A stretch of 64,000 bases of DNA from an uncultured Alphaproteobacteria bacterium (GTDB taxonomy: Bacteria; Pseudomonadota; Alphaproteobacteria; MPNO01; UBA2964), in contig OX638326.1 of NCBI GenBank assembly GCA_951812775.1, positions 1,686,335-1,750,334 of the forward strand, read 5' to 3'. The translations under genes were made by a program, and so were the position numbers. Positions 18,495 to 27,458 of the stretch are shown one piece after another. Under the pieces are notes generated by a model. It ran no database searches and was not told the DNA's origin. It saw only the letters and a list, made by a program, of their open reading frames with translations. How positions within the stretch are numbered: position 1 is the first letter of the stretch; every line of letters starts with the position of its first letter.

Positions 18495-19736
18495 CTACCC
18501 TGTCATGCCTGTCGATGAATTGATTATGTGCCAGAATGAGGGTTTAAGCACCCCACGCCCACCGGCTGGTTTTTCAGGTAAAAAAATTCCGAACTCAGTC
18601 TTTTCAGACGTCGGTAATTCAATTCGGGCGGTTGTTCCCTGCCCCAAGGTGCTTTCGAAGTCGATGTCACCGCCGCTCCGTCGTATCAACGTGATCGAAA
18701 GAGGGATACCAAGCCCGATCCCTTCATAATTTCTCGATAAACTACTATCAGCTTGTTCAAACGGCTTTAGAACGCGTGGCAAATCATCGGCGGAGATTCC
18801 AATTCCGTTATCGTGTATGACAAGCGCCACTCTTTCATTACCCAATGGCTCCATCTCTATCCGAATTTGACCACCTGGTTCCGTAAATTTAACGGCATTG
18901 GACATTAGGTTCGAGAGTGCCCTTGCCACATCGCGATCATCGCAATGTACTATTTGGGCCTGCCGTGGCATCTCATTTACGACTTCGATATCTCTCGCTT
19001 TTGCGTCTTCCGCAAATTTAGTTACTAACCGATTTACTAAATCGCCGATGTCAACTTCATGGATTTCAGGATCGGTCTCCCCTGCTTCACTTTTTACGAT
19101 ATCAAGAATATCGTTGATCGCACTGAGAAGCTGCTTACCGGAATTATGGATATCACCGCAATAATCTCTGTATTGCGACGCCCCCAATGGACCATAAGGG
19201 GCACTCAACATTATCTCCGCAAATCCGATAATCGCATTTAGAGGTGTTCTTAACTCATGCCCCATATTTGCAAGGAGATTGGTCTTCGCCTCATTCGCAA
19301 CCTCAGCCGCTTCCATAGCCGCCCGCAAATCCCTTTCCATTCGGCTGGTTCTGAGGACATACCGAATTCTGTTGGGAAAGAGATTCCAGACAATTGGCTT
19401 CGTCAAAAAATCATTGGCCCCGGCGGCAAACCCGCGCTCGACTCCTTCTGTATCGTCTCTACCGGTGTTAACAATGACCGGGATGTTTGAGATGGCCGAA
19501 TCCGCTCGCAACTGACGGCAAACCTCAAACCCGTCGATTCCAGGCATCATTAAATCAAGGAGAATGAGATCAGGCTGTAATTGTCGGGCGAGCGCCAAAC
19601 CTTCCACGCCGTCCGACGCCTCCTCGACTTTAAAGCCAGATTCCTCAAGGCAATCCCGCGTAAGAAGTCGTTGCGTCTCTTCATCGTCAATGACGATTAC
19701 CAAACTGCCTTCAAAACTTTCGTCAATTTCAGGCAT
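18495..19736 (-). CDS. Receiver-histidine kinase hybrid (REC-HisKA-HATPase)
   Basis: A 413-residue cytosolic signalling protein. An N-terminal receiver domain (about 10-125) has the acidic pair in IDDEE, the phospho-acceptor Asp61 in LLDLMMPG, and Lys113 in FLTKP. A HisKA domain with His160 in MGHELRTPLN and a HATPase domain (HDNGIGIS, FEQADSS, GIGLGIPLS) follow. There is no membrane segment. It starts one base inside the stop of the larger hybrid kinase (TAATG overlap), so the two are translationally coupled, and its receiver could be phosphorylated by that kinase's relay. No DNA-binding output gene is adjacent. Confidence 0.92.
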   Translation of the reverse strand: MPEIDESFEGSLVIVIDDEETQRLLTRDCLEESGFKVEEASDGVEGLALARQLQPDLILLDLMMPGIDGFEVCRQLRADSAISNIPVIVNTGRDDTEGVERGFAAGANDFLTKPIVWNLFPNRIRYVLRTSRMERDLRAAMEAAEVANEAKTNLLANMGHELRTPLNAIIGFAEIMLSAPYGPLGASQYRDYCGDIHNSGKQLLSAINDILDIVKSEAGETDPEIHEVDIGDLVNRLVTKFAEDAKARDIEVVNEMPRQAQIVHCDDRDVARALSNLMSNAVKFTEPGGQIRIEMEPLGNERVALVIHDNGIGISADDLPRVLKPFEQADSSLSRNYEGIGLGIPLSITLIRRSGGDIDFESTLGQGTTARIELPTSEKTEFGIFLPEKPAGGRGVLKPSFWHIINSSTGMTG

Positions 19737-22417
19737 TAAATACCCTGCGGTTTTCCATCAGCGCCCGTCGAAATCGCTTCGTTCGAAGTGCTGTCTAATA
19801 ATGCTGCCGATACAATCAGATATTCCATTTGCATATCAAAAATAAGTTTTTGCATTTCCGATACTGACGCAGTTTGCGCAGATACTTCCAACGACCGGCA
19901 TAATTCTGAAAGTCTTGTGGCCCCCATATTGGCACTTGAAGACTTTAACGTATGAGCAGCCATTTCAAGAGATGGCATGTCCTCGCGCGACACCACGGAG
20001 CCATGGACGCAAAACTCGATGCTCGACAGTAATCTCTCGGCCTTAAAAGGCTTAGAAACGTAATCGTCCATGCCCATTGAAAGATATTTTTCCCGATCCC
20101 CCACCATGGCATTTGCCGTCAAGGCAATGATTGGAATTTTTGCTTTTTCATCAGAAAGCGTCCGGATAATTTTTGTGGCCTCAATTCCATCCATTTCCGG
20201 CATATGGGAGTCCATTAAAACGGCGTCGTAATTTCCATTCTCCACCGCTTTCACCGCTTCATGGCCATTTTCTGCGATGTCTACGATGTGACCGGCTTCC
20301 TCGAGAACATCTTTCGCGATTTCCTGATTGATCTGGTTGTCTTCAGCCACGAGAATTTGAAGCGGTGCGTGAATTAATGTCCTTGAATTGCTGTCATCCT
20401 CTCCTTCATTTAGCTTTGCCTCATCTCCGACTTCGTACGGTAGCGTAAACCAGAAAAAAGGGCCTTCGCCGATCACGCTATCTACACCAATTTCGCCGCC
20501 CAGCATTTCCACCAATTCTCGGCAGATCGCCAGCCCTAGCCCCGTCCCGCCGAAATTGCGCGTCGTAGACGCATCTGCCTGTGCAAACTTTTCAAATATT
20601 TTTTCCTGATCGCCAACGTCGACGCCAGGACCGGTATCGGCCACTTCAAATTTAAGTTCCAGCTGCTCGTTTGGCCCGGAAATCTCCGTAATAGAAATTG
20701 AAATATGCCCCGACTCGGTAAATTTCACTGCATTGCCGACAATATTGATCAGAACCTGACGCGTCCGGGTTACATCTCCAAATAAGATATCCGGGATACT
20801 GTCATCAATTTGGCACTTAAAATCCAAACCCTTATCGCGGGCAGGCGACTCCATAAGGGCCGTAACCCGACTTACCATCCTTCGAAAATTGAAATGGCTT
20901 TTTTCAATATTCAATCGACCCGACTCAATTTTGGAAACATCGAGAATCTCATTCAGGAGGCCCAGCAGTGCTTCGCCCGATTGCTTTATGATTTCGACTC
21001 TGCGCTTCTGTCCTTCTGGCATTTGAGATCTCAGCAACAGATCAGCCATTCCCAGCACACCGTTCATTGGTGTCCTTAACTCGTGGCTTGCAACTGCCAG
21101 AAATTCCGACTTAGCAATATTCGCTGCCTGCGCACGCTGTGTTTCCTGCTCAAGCCGACGTTGTACCCCCTTGATTTCGGATATATCTGCCCAGATTCCC
21201 ACAGACCCGCATCGTTCACCGTCTAGACCATAAAGCGGCGTTGCATTGTTCAGGCATGGTACATTCTGGCCATCAGGCCGCTGCAAGGATATCTCATAGG
21301 AGGTTGATCTGCCCTCCTTACGGTTCTTGAGTTGGTCAAGAAAAATCTGCTTATTTTCTTCATCGACAAAATCGAAGATTGTTTTCCCGGTAATGTCTAC
21401 GGGCCGGCGACCAAGAATTTCGCACATCGCCGGATTGACTTCGGTTGTTTTCCCATCAAGGTCAATGAACCAAAAACCCTCACGGGTGTTCATCATCAAA
21501 GAATTCATCAAGTGCTGCTGTTCGGCCAGCGACCTTTCGACCTGCTGCTGGTCCGTCAAATCGAATAATGTCGTGCAAACCGCTGGTTCGCCGTCCCAGT
21601 CCACTGTAAAGGAACGATTGTTCACAAAGAGCTTTACACCGTTTTTCTTAAGAGCCCAAAAGTCGTAACTCACGGGTGCAGGTTCACCACGCAGCCGAGC
21701 CGTGTGGTAACCCCAAATTCTTTCACGTTCCTCCGGCGCAAGAACCTGATCTGTTGAGTCCATCGCCAGGAATTCATCCAAATTTTTATAACCGAGCATG
21801 TCGAGCAAGGTCTGATTGGCGTAGATCGGTTTAAATTTTGCATGAATATAAATGCCGGAACTGAAATTTTCGATCAGATGACGAAGTCGTTCCGAACTTG
21901 CTTCTAGTTCCAGTGTTCGTTCTTCAACCCGCATTTCAAGAGATCTGTTCAATTCAGAAATTTCGGCATTGACCTCTTCGATTCGCTGCTCTCTTTGGAC
22001 CTCCTTCTCGAGCATCCTGTTGAACGCCGAAGCAATGTCGCGAAATTCGTTTGCGCCCGACAAACCAACTGGTGTGCGATCTCCCGTTTCAACGGCTTGC
22101 TGGATTGACTCGTGAAGTCGCGACATGGGACGCCCAACCAGCCAACGAAAACCCACAAGGGACAAAATTGCCGTTATGATGATACCTACCGCCATAACCA
22201 AAAGAAGTAGGTGGCGGTGATGCTCAGCTGCGACTCTGACTTTTTCATCACTGAACACCGTCACTAATACAAATGAATCACTATCGCCAATCGGGAGGGT
22301 CAGGCGCTCTGCTTCCGGGCTCTTTTTGCACCCTATAACCGGCGGTATGACGGCGACAGGTTTCGACGTGTCAGCCCCCCCTGACTTCAACACACAAAAC
22401 AGCGGAATTGACGGCAA
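19736..22417 (-). CDS. Hybrid sensor histidine kinase (HAMP-PAS-PAS-HisKA-HATPase-REC-HPt), 5' end probably disrupted
   Basis: The open frame of 893 residues begins at TTG 22417 in a region that looks like the middle of a periplasmic sensor domain. One membrane helix (about 72-92) leads to a HAMP segment, a coiled coil, two PAS domains (about 190-310 and 315-430), HisKA with the H-box SHELRTPMNG near residue 443, HATPase (GPGVDVGD, GTGLGLAI), a receiver with Asp in LMDSHMPEMDG near 735, and an HPt-like helix with His in AAHTLKSS near 821. The first membrane helix and half the sensor domain are missing; the preceding frame continues in another phase (see 22376-22646). It may be non-functional, or functional only after frame restoration. 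Confidence 0.8.
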   Translation of the reverse strand: MPSIPLFCVLKSGGADTSKPVAVIPPVIGCKKSPEAERLTLPIGDSDSFVLVTVFSDEKVRVAAEHHRHLLLLVMAVGIIITAILSLVGFRWLVGRPMSRLHESIQQAVETGDRTPVGLSGANEFRDIASAFNRMLEKEVQREQRIEEVNAEISELNRSLEMRVEERTLELEASSERLRHLIENFSSGIYIHAKFKPIYANQTLLDMLGYKNLDEFLAMDSTDQVLAPEERERIWGYHTARLRGEPAPVSYDFWALKKNGVKLFVNNRSFTVDWDGEPAVCTTLFDLTDQQQVERSLAEQQHLMNSLMMNTREGFWFIDLDGKTTEVNPAMCEILGRRPVDITGKTIFDFVDEENKQIFLDQLKNRKEGRSTSYEISLQRPDGQNVPCLNNATPLYGLDGERCGSVGIWADISEIKGVQRRLEQETQRAQAANIAKSEFLAVASHELRTPMNGVLGMADLLLRSQMPEGQKRRVEIIKQSGEALLGLLNEILDVSKIESGRLNIEKSHFNFRRMVSRVTALMESPARDKGLDFKCQIDDSIPDILFGDVTRTRQVLINIVGNAVKFTESGHISISITEISGPNEQLELKFEVADTGPGVDVGDQEKIFEKFAQADASTTRNFGGTGLGLAICRELVEMLGGEIGVDSVIGEGPFFWFTLPYEVGDEAKLNEGEDDSNSRTLIHAPLQILVAEDNQINQEIAKDVLEEAGHIVDIAENGHEAVKAVENGNYDAVLMDSHMPEMDGIEATKIIRTLSDEKAKIPIIALTANAMVGDREKYLSMGMDDYVSKPFKAERLLSSIEFCVHGSVVSREDMPSLEMAAHTLKSSSANMGATRLSELCRSLEVSAQTASVSEMQKLIFDMQMEYLIVSAALLDSTSNEAISTGADGKPQGI

Positions 22418-22646
22418 GGGCGCCGATTAAGTCCTGAGCGAGAGCAGGCCGAGACAAGGCCTGATGGCGATCAATAGCCGCTGCAACTCGAGAGGCCTGA
22501 TTTCCAATATGAACTGCGAGCTCATCGCTCTGTTCTTTCATTTCATGGCTTGAAATAAGTACTGACCCGATAAAAGGACTTTGCCTGTCAGCCCTCCGGA
22601 GGAAATCCGACTGCGCAGTAAGAGGTTGAGAATTGAGGATTTCACG
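22376..22646 (-). pseudogene. Out-of-frame 5' part of the hybrid kinase sensor domain
   Basis: Upstream of the kinase frame, another phase reads sensor-domain-like protein (for example HIGNQASRVAAAIDR and DLIGALAVNSAVLC). It runs to the G7 tract (C7 at 22375-22381 on the plus strand) and hits TGA just beyond. Shifting frame at this tract joins the sequence smoothly into GADTSKPVAVIPP of the kinase. The only in-phase ATG in this part is at 22541, and an in-frame TGA at 22649-22647 closes the frame upstream. No first transmembrane helix is found. This is consistent with a frameshifted, 5'-eroded gene, or with a sequencing error in the G tract plus truncation. Confidence 0.65.
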
Positions 22647-22673
22647 TCAGCTAGAACCGTGGCCAATACTAAA

Positions 22674-23078
22674 CTAGTTGACCCGCGAAACCCTGCCAGC
22701 TTTCATAAGTCGCTTTAGGCTGGCACGATCATTTACCACTGCATCGAATACGAAATACCGTTTCCCGCGAGGCGCAAGGTAAAAATCCATATTTACTGAC
22801 TTACCTGCCTTATCCCGGAAATCCGAGCAAAGAACATAGTACTTTCCCATCTTCAGAATCATTGGGTGTGCAGTTGTGGGATACAATTTGCGAACAATTC
22901 CAGTGCCTTGATCCAGTGACAGATATGCACCTTCCACAAGACGACGATCAATATGCGTTTGCATACTGGCCTGGAGTTGAGCCTTCATACTCACGCTGAC
23001 TTTCTGGGCGGCCGAAAGGTTCGAGATAGTGGCAATAGCAAGCGTCAAACTAAAACAAACTGCACGTACAAAAATCAT
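22674..23078 (-). CDS. Small secreted protein of unknown function
   Basis: A 134-residue protein with a clear Sec signal peptide: FVRAV, hydrophobic LTLAIATISNL, then SAA before QKVSV (cleavage near residue 24). The mature part is basic, with GKYYVLCSDFRDKAGKSVNMD and a FVFDAVVND strand; it has one Cys. I do not recognise a family. It lies directly upstream of the eroded hybrid kinase on the same strand, so a periplasmic partner role for that sensor is possible but unproven. An inverted repeat at 23116-23143 sits before its start. Confidence 0.6.
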   Translation of the reverse strand: MIFVRAVCFSLTLAIATISNLSAAQKVSVSMKAQLQASMQTHIDRRLVEGAYLSLDQGTGIVRKLYPTTAHPMILKMGKYYVLCSDFRDKAGKSVNMDFYLAPRGKRYFVFDAVVNDRASLKRLMKAGRVSRVN

Positions 23079-23115
23079 AATTTTCCTCAGACTTAATTCT
23101 GACTAAACATCGCGC

Positions 23116-23143
23116 TTTGTTAACACAAAATTAATTTAACAAA
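23116..23143. promoter_or_regulatory. Perfect 8-bp inverted repeat upstream of the small secreted protein
   Basis: TTTGTTAA (23116-23123) and TTAACAAA (23136-23143) are exact reverse complements separated by 12 bases in an AT-rich gap, 38 bases upstream of the ATG at 23078. This could be an operator; there is no T tract on the side expected for terminating the aldehyde dehydrogenase gene. Confidence 0.35.
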
Positions 23144-23167
23144 CGTTAACGATTTGGCAGGCTACCG

Positions 23168-24595
23168 CTAAACGGAAAAGCCTCCGAGCTTGGTTTCCAG
23201 ATATTCCATGATGCCCTCATGACCGCCCTCGCGACCAAGACCCGATTCTTTCTGACCCCCGAAAGGTGCCGCAGGACCGGTGGGGTTAATATCGTTGATA
23301 CCGATAATGCCGAAACGCAGCCCCTCAAAGGTACGCATCGCTGCCGACAGGTTTTGGGTATAGACATAGGCCGCCAGCCCGTAATGGGTATCGTTGGCCA
23401 TCGCAAGAATATCGTCTTCATCGTCAAATGCGATGATCGGGGCGACCGGCCCAAAGGTTTCCTCGCGATAGATCAACATATCGGGCGTGACGTTACCAAG
23501 CACCGTCGGCGCATAGTAATGCCCACGATCCAACCCATCATCCATCAGCCGGTGGCCGCCACAAAGCACCTCAGCGCCCTTGGCCTTGGCATCCTCAACC
23601 TGGCGTTCAACCTTCTCAATGGCCTTCCCATTGACCAGCGGTCCAATATTGATGCCCTGTTCCAACCCGTTACCCGCGCGCATTTTTTCGACCCGGGAGA
23701 CGAACTCATTCGTGAAGGCCTCGACCCCAGACTCATGAACAAACAATCGGTTGGGACAAATACAGGCCTGGCCGGTGTTGAGGTATTTAACCAGCACAGC
23801 GCCTTTCGCGGCAAAAACGGGATCAGCGTCCTTAAGCACCAAAAACGGCGCATGGCCGCCGAGCTCCAGCGATACCCGCTTCATCTGATCCGCCGCTCCA
23901 CGAGCGAGGAGCTTTCCGGTTTCCGTGGACCCCGTGAAAGTTATCTTGCGAACCAGAGGGTTGCTCACAAATTCTTCGCTGATCGGTTTGGGATCAAGGC
24001 CCGTCACCAGATTTGCAACGCCTTCCGGAACGCCCGCTTCTTCCAACACTTTAAAGATTTCAATCGCACAAAGCGGTGTTGCTTCAGCTGGCTTCAGAAC
24101 AATCGTGCAGCCTGCCGCCAGGGCCGGTGCAACTTTTCGCGTAATCATCGAAGCAGGGTAGTTCCAGGGCGTTACCGCAGCGACGACACCAACGGGCTGG
24201 TGCAAAACCATAAATCGCTGATCACCCCGAGGTGCCGGTATCGTTTCGCCGTAGACCCGCTTGGCCTCCTCGGCGTACCAGAGCAGAAAATCGGCGCCGT
24301 ACTGAACCTCGTTCATGGCAGCGCGCAATGGCTTGCCCTGCTCGGTTGTCATGGTGCGGGCAATGTCTTCCTTCCGCTTACTCATCATCTCATAGGCCTT
24401 GTAGAGAATGCGGGAGCGTTCATAGGCGGTCATACCCGACCAACCAGCAAAGGCGTCGTGTGCTGCCTGAATGGCGCGCGCGGCATCTGCCTGCCCGCCA
24501 TCCGGCACTTCGGCAATTTTTTCTCCGGTCGCCGGGTTTGTTACGTCAAAGCTCTTGCCGCTATCTGCCGCGCACCACTCACCATTGATAAACAT
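23168..24595 (-). CDS. NAD(P)-dependent succinate-semialdehyde dehydrogenase-like aldehyde dehydrogenase
   Basis: A 475-residue aldehyde dehydrogenase oxidising an aldehyde to the acid with NAD(P); the closest-looking group is succinate-semialdehyde dehydrogenase (GabD-like). Seen: TPWNYPASMI and KPAEATP for cofactor binding, FTGSTETGK, the catalytic Glu in LELGGHAP, and the catalytic Cys in NTGQACICPNR. GGAGG lies six bases before ATG 24595; the frame itself opens at a TTG 24 bases earlier. It is monocistronic by position. A 476-residue antisense open frame across it is a shadow. The true aldehyde could come from any of the neighbouring amine or aromatic pathways. Confidence 0.9.
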   Translation of the reverse strand: MFINGEWCAADSGKSFDVTNPATGEKIAEVPDGGQADAARAIQAAHDAFAGWSGMTAYERSRILYKAYEMMSKRKEDIARTMTTEQGKPLRAAMNEVQYGADFLLWYAEEAKRVYGETIPAPRGDQRFMVLHQPVGVVAAVTPWNYPASMITRKVAPALAAGCTIVLKPAEATPLCAIEIFKVLEEAGVPEGVANLVTGLDPKPISEEFVSNPLVRKITFTGSTETGKLLARGAADQMKRVSLELGGHAPFLVLKDADPVFAAKGAVLVKYLNTGQACICPNRLFVHESGVEAFTNEFVSRVEKMRAGNGLEQGINIGPLVNGKAIEKVERQVEDAKAKGAEVLCGGHRLMDDGLDRGHYYAPTVLGNVTPDMLIYREETFGPVAPIIAFDDEDDILAMANDTHYGLAAYVYTQNLSAAMRTFEGLRFGIIGINDINPTGPAAPFGGQKESGLGREGGHEGIMEYLETKLGGFSV

Positions 24596-24724
24596 CGAAT
24601 TCCTCCAATTGATGCTCAATTCATATCATTCAGGCTTCATATGCGGTAGGGCATACAGCCCCTTTCCTATGCGCCCCAACCCGGGTAAATTCGCGGCGAA
24701 ACCGTTCTATTTGGAGAAAACGAA

Positions 24725-25258
24725 ATGGTAGCTGCGTTTGATCAGTTTTGTCAGGCCTGTAGTGAGGCGCTTAACACTCATAAAGGCCCCGAAGGCCGCC
24801 AAAAGGTCCAGGAGAACCTGGAAACATTGCTCAGCGATCCGGAATTCATTGCCGCTGAATGTGGGCCCGACGCAGAACCCGGCATTCGAACGATTTACCG
24901 CGACAAGGAAACCGGTTTTAACGTCCTCGTCCATGTCTATGAAGGTGGCAAAAAGGGACCACCGCATGATCACGGCCGCAGCTGGGCTGTATATGGACAG
25001 GCAGCCGAATGGACGGATATGACCATGTGGAAACGCAAGGATGATGGCGCAAAGGAAGGCTTTGCTGACCTGGACGAAGCCGAAACGTTTCGCCTGACGC
25101 CCGGCAAAGCCGGAACATTTGAGATCGACGACATTCATTCAATTCATTTTCCCGATGGCGCCCGATTTGTCCGGGTAACCGGAACGGACCTTGATGCCAT
25201 CCCGACCAACAGATTTAATCTTGAGGAAAAATCGGTTAACGTTGGTAGCAGGCTTTAA
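24725..25258 (+). CDS. Cysteine-dioxygenase-like cupin protein
   Basis: A 177-residue cupin with the metal-binding pattern of cysteine/thiol dioxygenases: the first motif PPHDHGRSWAVYG supplies His81 and His83, and the second region DIHSIHF supplies His138 or His141. Thiol dioxygenases add O2 to a thiol (cysteine or 3-mercaptopropionate) to give a sulfinate. It is the first gene of a plus-strand set with two TauD/TfdA-type dioxygenases (13-base gap to the next), all non-heme iron enzymes. Sulfur-compound catabolism is a reasonable guess; a non-catalytic cupin is an alternative. Confidence 0.7.
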   Translation: MVAAFDQFCQACSEALNTHKGPEGRQKVQENLETLLSDPEFIAAECGPDAEPGIRTIYRDKETGFNVLVHVYEGGKKGPPHDHGRSWAVYGQAAEWTDMTMWKRKDDGAKEGFADLDEAETFRLTPGKAGTFEIDDIHSIHFPDGARFVRVTGTDLDAIPTNRFNLEEKSVNVGSRL

Positions 25259-25271
25259 TCGGAACATTTAG

Positions 25272-26126
25272 ATGACGACTACCATTGATATAGAACCCCT
25301 TTCGGAAGCGCTAGGCATGGCGGTGCGCGGCATTGACCTCCGCGAAACGCTCGATGACCGGACACAGGACGAAATCCGGGCTTTGTTTTCGAAACACTGT
25401 GTTCTGTGTTTCCCCGATCAAAAAATCTCAGCGGAAGACCAACGCCGGTTTGCGGCCATGTTTGGCCGGGTTGATGGCGCCTATCGGAGTAAATCCAGCG
25501 GCGACCTGAAAAAATCCGCCACTCGCGGCGTCATGCTGGTCAGTAACATCCGGAAAGACGGTAAACCGATAGGCTCTCTGCCAGACGGTGAAATGCAGTT
25601 TCATTCCGATGGTGCGCATCGCGCATATCCCTACCGCGCAACCACCTTGTATGGGATCAAGATCCCGTCAACAGGTGGTAATACAATGTTCGCCAACCTG
25701 CAGGCGGCATACGACGCGCTTTCGTCCGAGATGAAGGAGCGCATCGAGACTCTGCAAACCCAGACCGTCTATGACTATGCTGCTCAGGATCGCAGCACGA
25801 TTGGCAGTGACCCGACATTGCCGCGCGCGCAGCATCCTCTGGTCAAAACCCATCAGGTCACCGGCCGGAAATCGCTTTATCTCAGTCGGTTGATGACCGA
25901 AACAATTCCCGAAATGGGCCACGAGGAAAGCGAAGCGCTCCTAGCAGAATTGTTCGATCACGCGGAAAAACCCGAGTTCGTCTATAGCCATAAATGGACA
26001 CCGGGCGATCTGGTGATTTGGGACAATCGTTCTACCAACCATGCGCGGACGGACTTTCCCGACGAGGAACAACGGCTGTTGCGGCGCTATACGGTAAGCG
26101 ACCCCGACGCTCCGCTTGGGAACTAG
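25272..26126 (+). CDS. TauD/TfdA family 2-oxoglutarate/Fe(II) dioxygenase (copy 1)
   Basis: A 284-residue double-stranded beta-helix dioxygenase that couples decarboxylation of 2-oxoglutarate to hydroxylation, as in taurine or 2,4-D cleavage. Iron ligands: His111 and Asp113 in MQFHSDGAH, and distal His257 in TNHARTDF; the 2-oxoglutarate-binding Arg is in the RLLRRYTVS tail. GIDLRETLD and CFPDQK are family N-terminal signatures. It starts 13 bases after the cupin gene and is followed by a clear paralogue 26 bases downstream, so the pair arose by tandem duplication. The substrate could be a sulfonate, an aryloxyacid or a quaternary amine. Confidence 0.9.
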   Translation: MTTTIDIEPLSEALGMAVRGIDLRETLDDRTQDEIRALFSKHCVLCFPDQKISAEDQRRFAAMFGRVDGAYRSKSSGDLKKSATRGVMLVSNIRKDGKPIGSLPDGEMQFHSDGAHRAYPYRATTLYGIKIPSTGGNTMFANLQAAYDALSSEMKERIETLQTQTVYDYAAQDRSTIGSDPTLPRAQHPLVKTHQVTGRKSLYLSRLMTETIPEMGHEESEALLAELFDHAEKPEFVYSHKWTPGDLVIWDNRSTNHARTDFPDEEQRLLRRYTVSDPDAPLGN

Positions 26127-26152
26127 GCCGCGATCTCAGTAGGAGCAACGTC

Positions 26153-27013
26153 ATGACACTGACTATGGACATTGAACCTCTATCGCCCGTTCTTGGCGCT
26201 TCTGTGCGTGGCATCGATCTCAGCAAACCCGTTGATAAAGCGACGCAGAAAATGCTCTATCAGGCGTTTGTCGATCACTCCGTTTTATGTTTCCCGGATC
26301 AGGAATTAGCTGCCGCGGATCAGCTGCGTTTCGCGAACTTCTTTGGCCGCGGCGATGGCGGGGATCGCAAAAAAGCTCGCGATGAGAATAACCGCCGGAC
26401 CGGACAGCGCGGCATGATGTATGTCAGCAACATTCGCGAAAACGGCAAATTGATCGGCGTGCTCCCCGACGGCGAAATGATGTTCCATTCCGATGGCGCT
26501 CACCGGGAAAGCCCCTATCGAGCGACGACCCTGTACGGCATTAAAATTCCGTCTCGTGGTGGCAACACCTTATTCGCCAATCTCCACGCCACGTATGATG
26601 CGCTGCCGCAACAGAAGAAAGACCAGATCGAGAATCTGGTCACGCGCATCGTCTATGACTACGAGGCAGTCGACCGGGCGGATACTATTGCCGCCGACCC
26701 GGTTTTGCCACGGGCGCATCATCCCTTAGTGAAAACCCACCCCGATAGTGGCCGCAAAACGCTCTATCTCAGCCGCCTGATGACGCAGGACATTGTCGAC
26801 ATGCCGGCCGATGAGGGCGAAGAACTGCTTCTTGAACTGTTCGATCATTGCGAAAAACCTGAATTCGTCTACGCCCACGAGTGGAAGGTCGACGATCTCC
26901 TCATCTGGGATAATCGTTGCACCAACCACGCCCGCACCGACTTCCCCGCAGATGAACAGCGTATGCTGCGGCGCTATACTGTCAGCGAGCCAGACGCCCC
27001 CACAAAAGCCTAG
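26153..27013 (+). CDS. TauD/TfdA family 2-oxoglutarate/Fe(II) dioxygenase (copy 2)
   Basis: A 286-residue paralogue of the preceding gene with the same ligands: His112 and Asp114 in MMFHSDGAH, and distal His in TNHARTDF near the C-terminus. The frame opens upstream inside the previous gene, but AGGAG at 26141-26145 and homology to copy 1 (MDIEPLS at the start) fix ATG 26153. The two proteins share long blocks such as YRATTLYGIKIPS, while the loop after residue 70 differs (GDRKKARDENN against YRSKSSGDLKK). This suggests duplication followed by divergence in the substrate-lid region. They may act on related substrates or form a hetero-oligomer. Confidence 0.9.
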   Translation: MTLTMDIEPLSPVLGASVRGIDLSKPVDKATQKMLYQAFVDHSVLCFPDQELAAADQLRFANFFGRGDGGDRKKARDENNRRTGQRGMMYVSNIRENGKLIGVLPDGEMMFHSDGAHRESPYRATTLYGIKIPSRGGNTLFANLHATYDALPQQKKDQIENLVTRIVYDYEAVDRADTIAADPVLPRAHHPLVKTHPDSGRKTLYLSRLMTQDIVDMPADEGEELLLELFDHCEKPEFVYAHEWKVDDLLIWDNRCTNHARTDFPADEQRMLRRYTVSEPDAPTKA

Positions 27014-27031
27014 GCTCTTTAGGAACAATTA

Positions 27032-27457
27032 GTGGCCTTTCAAGACGAGCTAGCGACGATGATGGAAGACCTCGGCGTTAATGTCGTGGTCAGTGACGAC
27101 GTCGTTAAGGGTGAGGAATGGCCGACCCTGCTCTTCACACGCGATGATGATCAGGTCACCATGCCTTGTCGGATGATCGTCGCCGACCAGACAACGCCGC
27201 TGGACCTGATGAAAGCCGCTTTTTACGCCATACAGCATTTCGAAGAATGTGACGACTTTCTGGAATGGGCAGAAATTTACAAGCTGGATGTCGGGAGCAA
27301 CATGGTATGGAACGAGTTCCGCGCCCTTGATGCCGCACAATGGCAGGTTCAGGATCTCATCGGCGAAGATATCTTTCGTAAACTCATGACCGGCATGGTC
27401 ATCGAGCAGGCCATCAACATGGCCTGGGGCGGCTTTGTTCGCAGCCAGTCTGACTAA
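27032..27457 (+). CDS. Conserved-looking protein of unknown function in the TauD operon
   Basis: A 141-residue acidic, soluble protein starting at GTG 27032, with AGGAAC eleven bases upstream and 18 bases after the second TauD gene. It has no signal peptide, membrane helix or recognised catalytic motif. The N-terminal half looks alpha/beta (VNVVVSD, PTLLFTRDDDQVTMPCRM). The C-terminal half is helical, with paired aromatic and acidic residues (HFEECDDFLEWAEIY) and MVIEQAINMAW. Its fixed position behind the dioxygenases suggests an accessory or regulatory role in the same pathway, which is an inference only. Confidence 0.6.
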   Translation: MAFQDELATMMEDLGVNVVVSDDVVKGEEWPTLLFTRDDDQVTMPCRMIVADQTTPLDLMKAAFYAIQHFEECDDFLEWAEIYKLDVGSNMVWNEFRALDAAQWQVQDLIGEDIFRKLMTGMVIEQAINMAWGGFVRSQSD

Positions 27458-27458
27458 A

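Noticed and set aside
23219..24649. A 476-codon plus-strand open frame across the aldehyde dehydrogenase
   Set aside because: It is exactly antisense to a well-supported gene with all catalytic motifs. Its translation is low-complexity in character, with no domain match.
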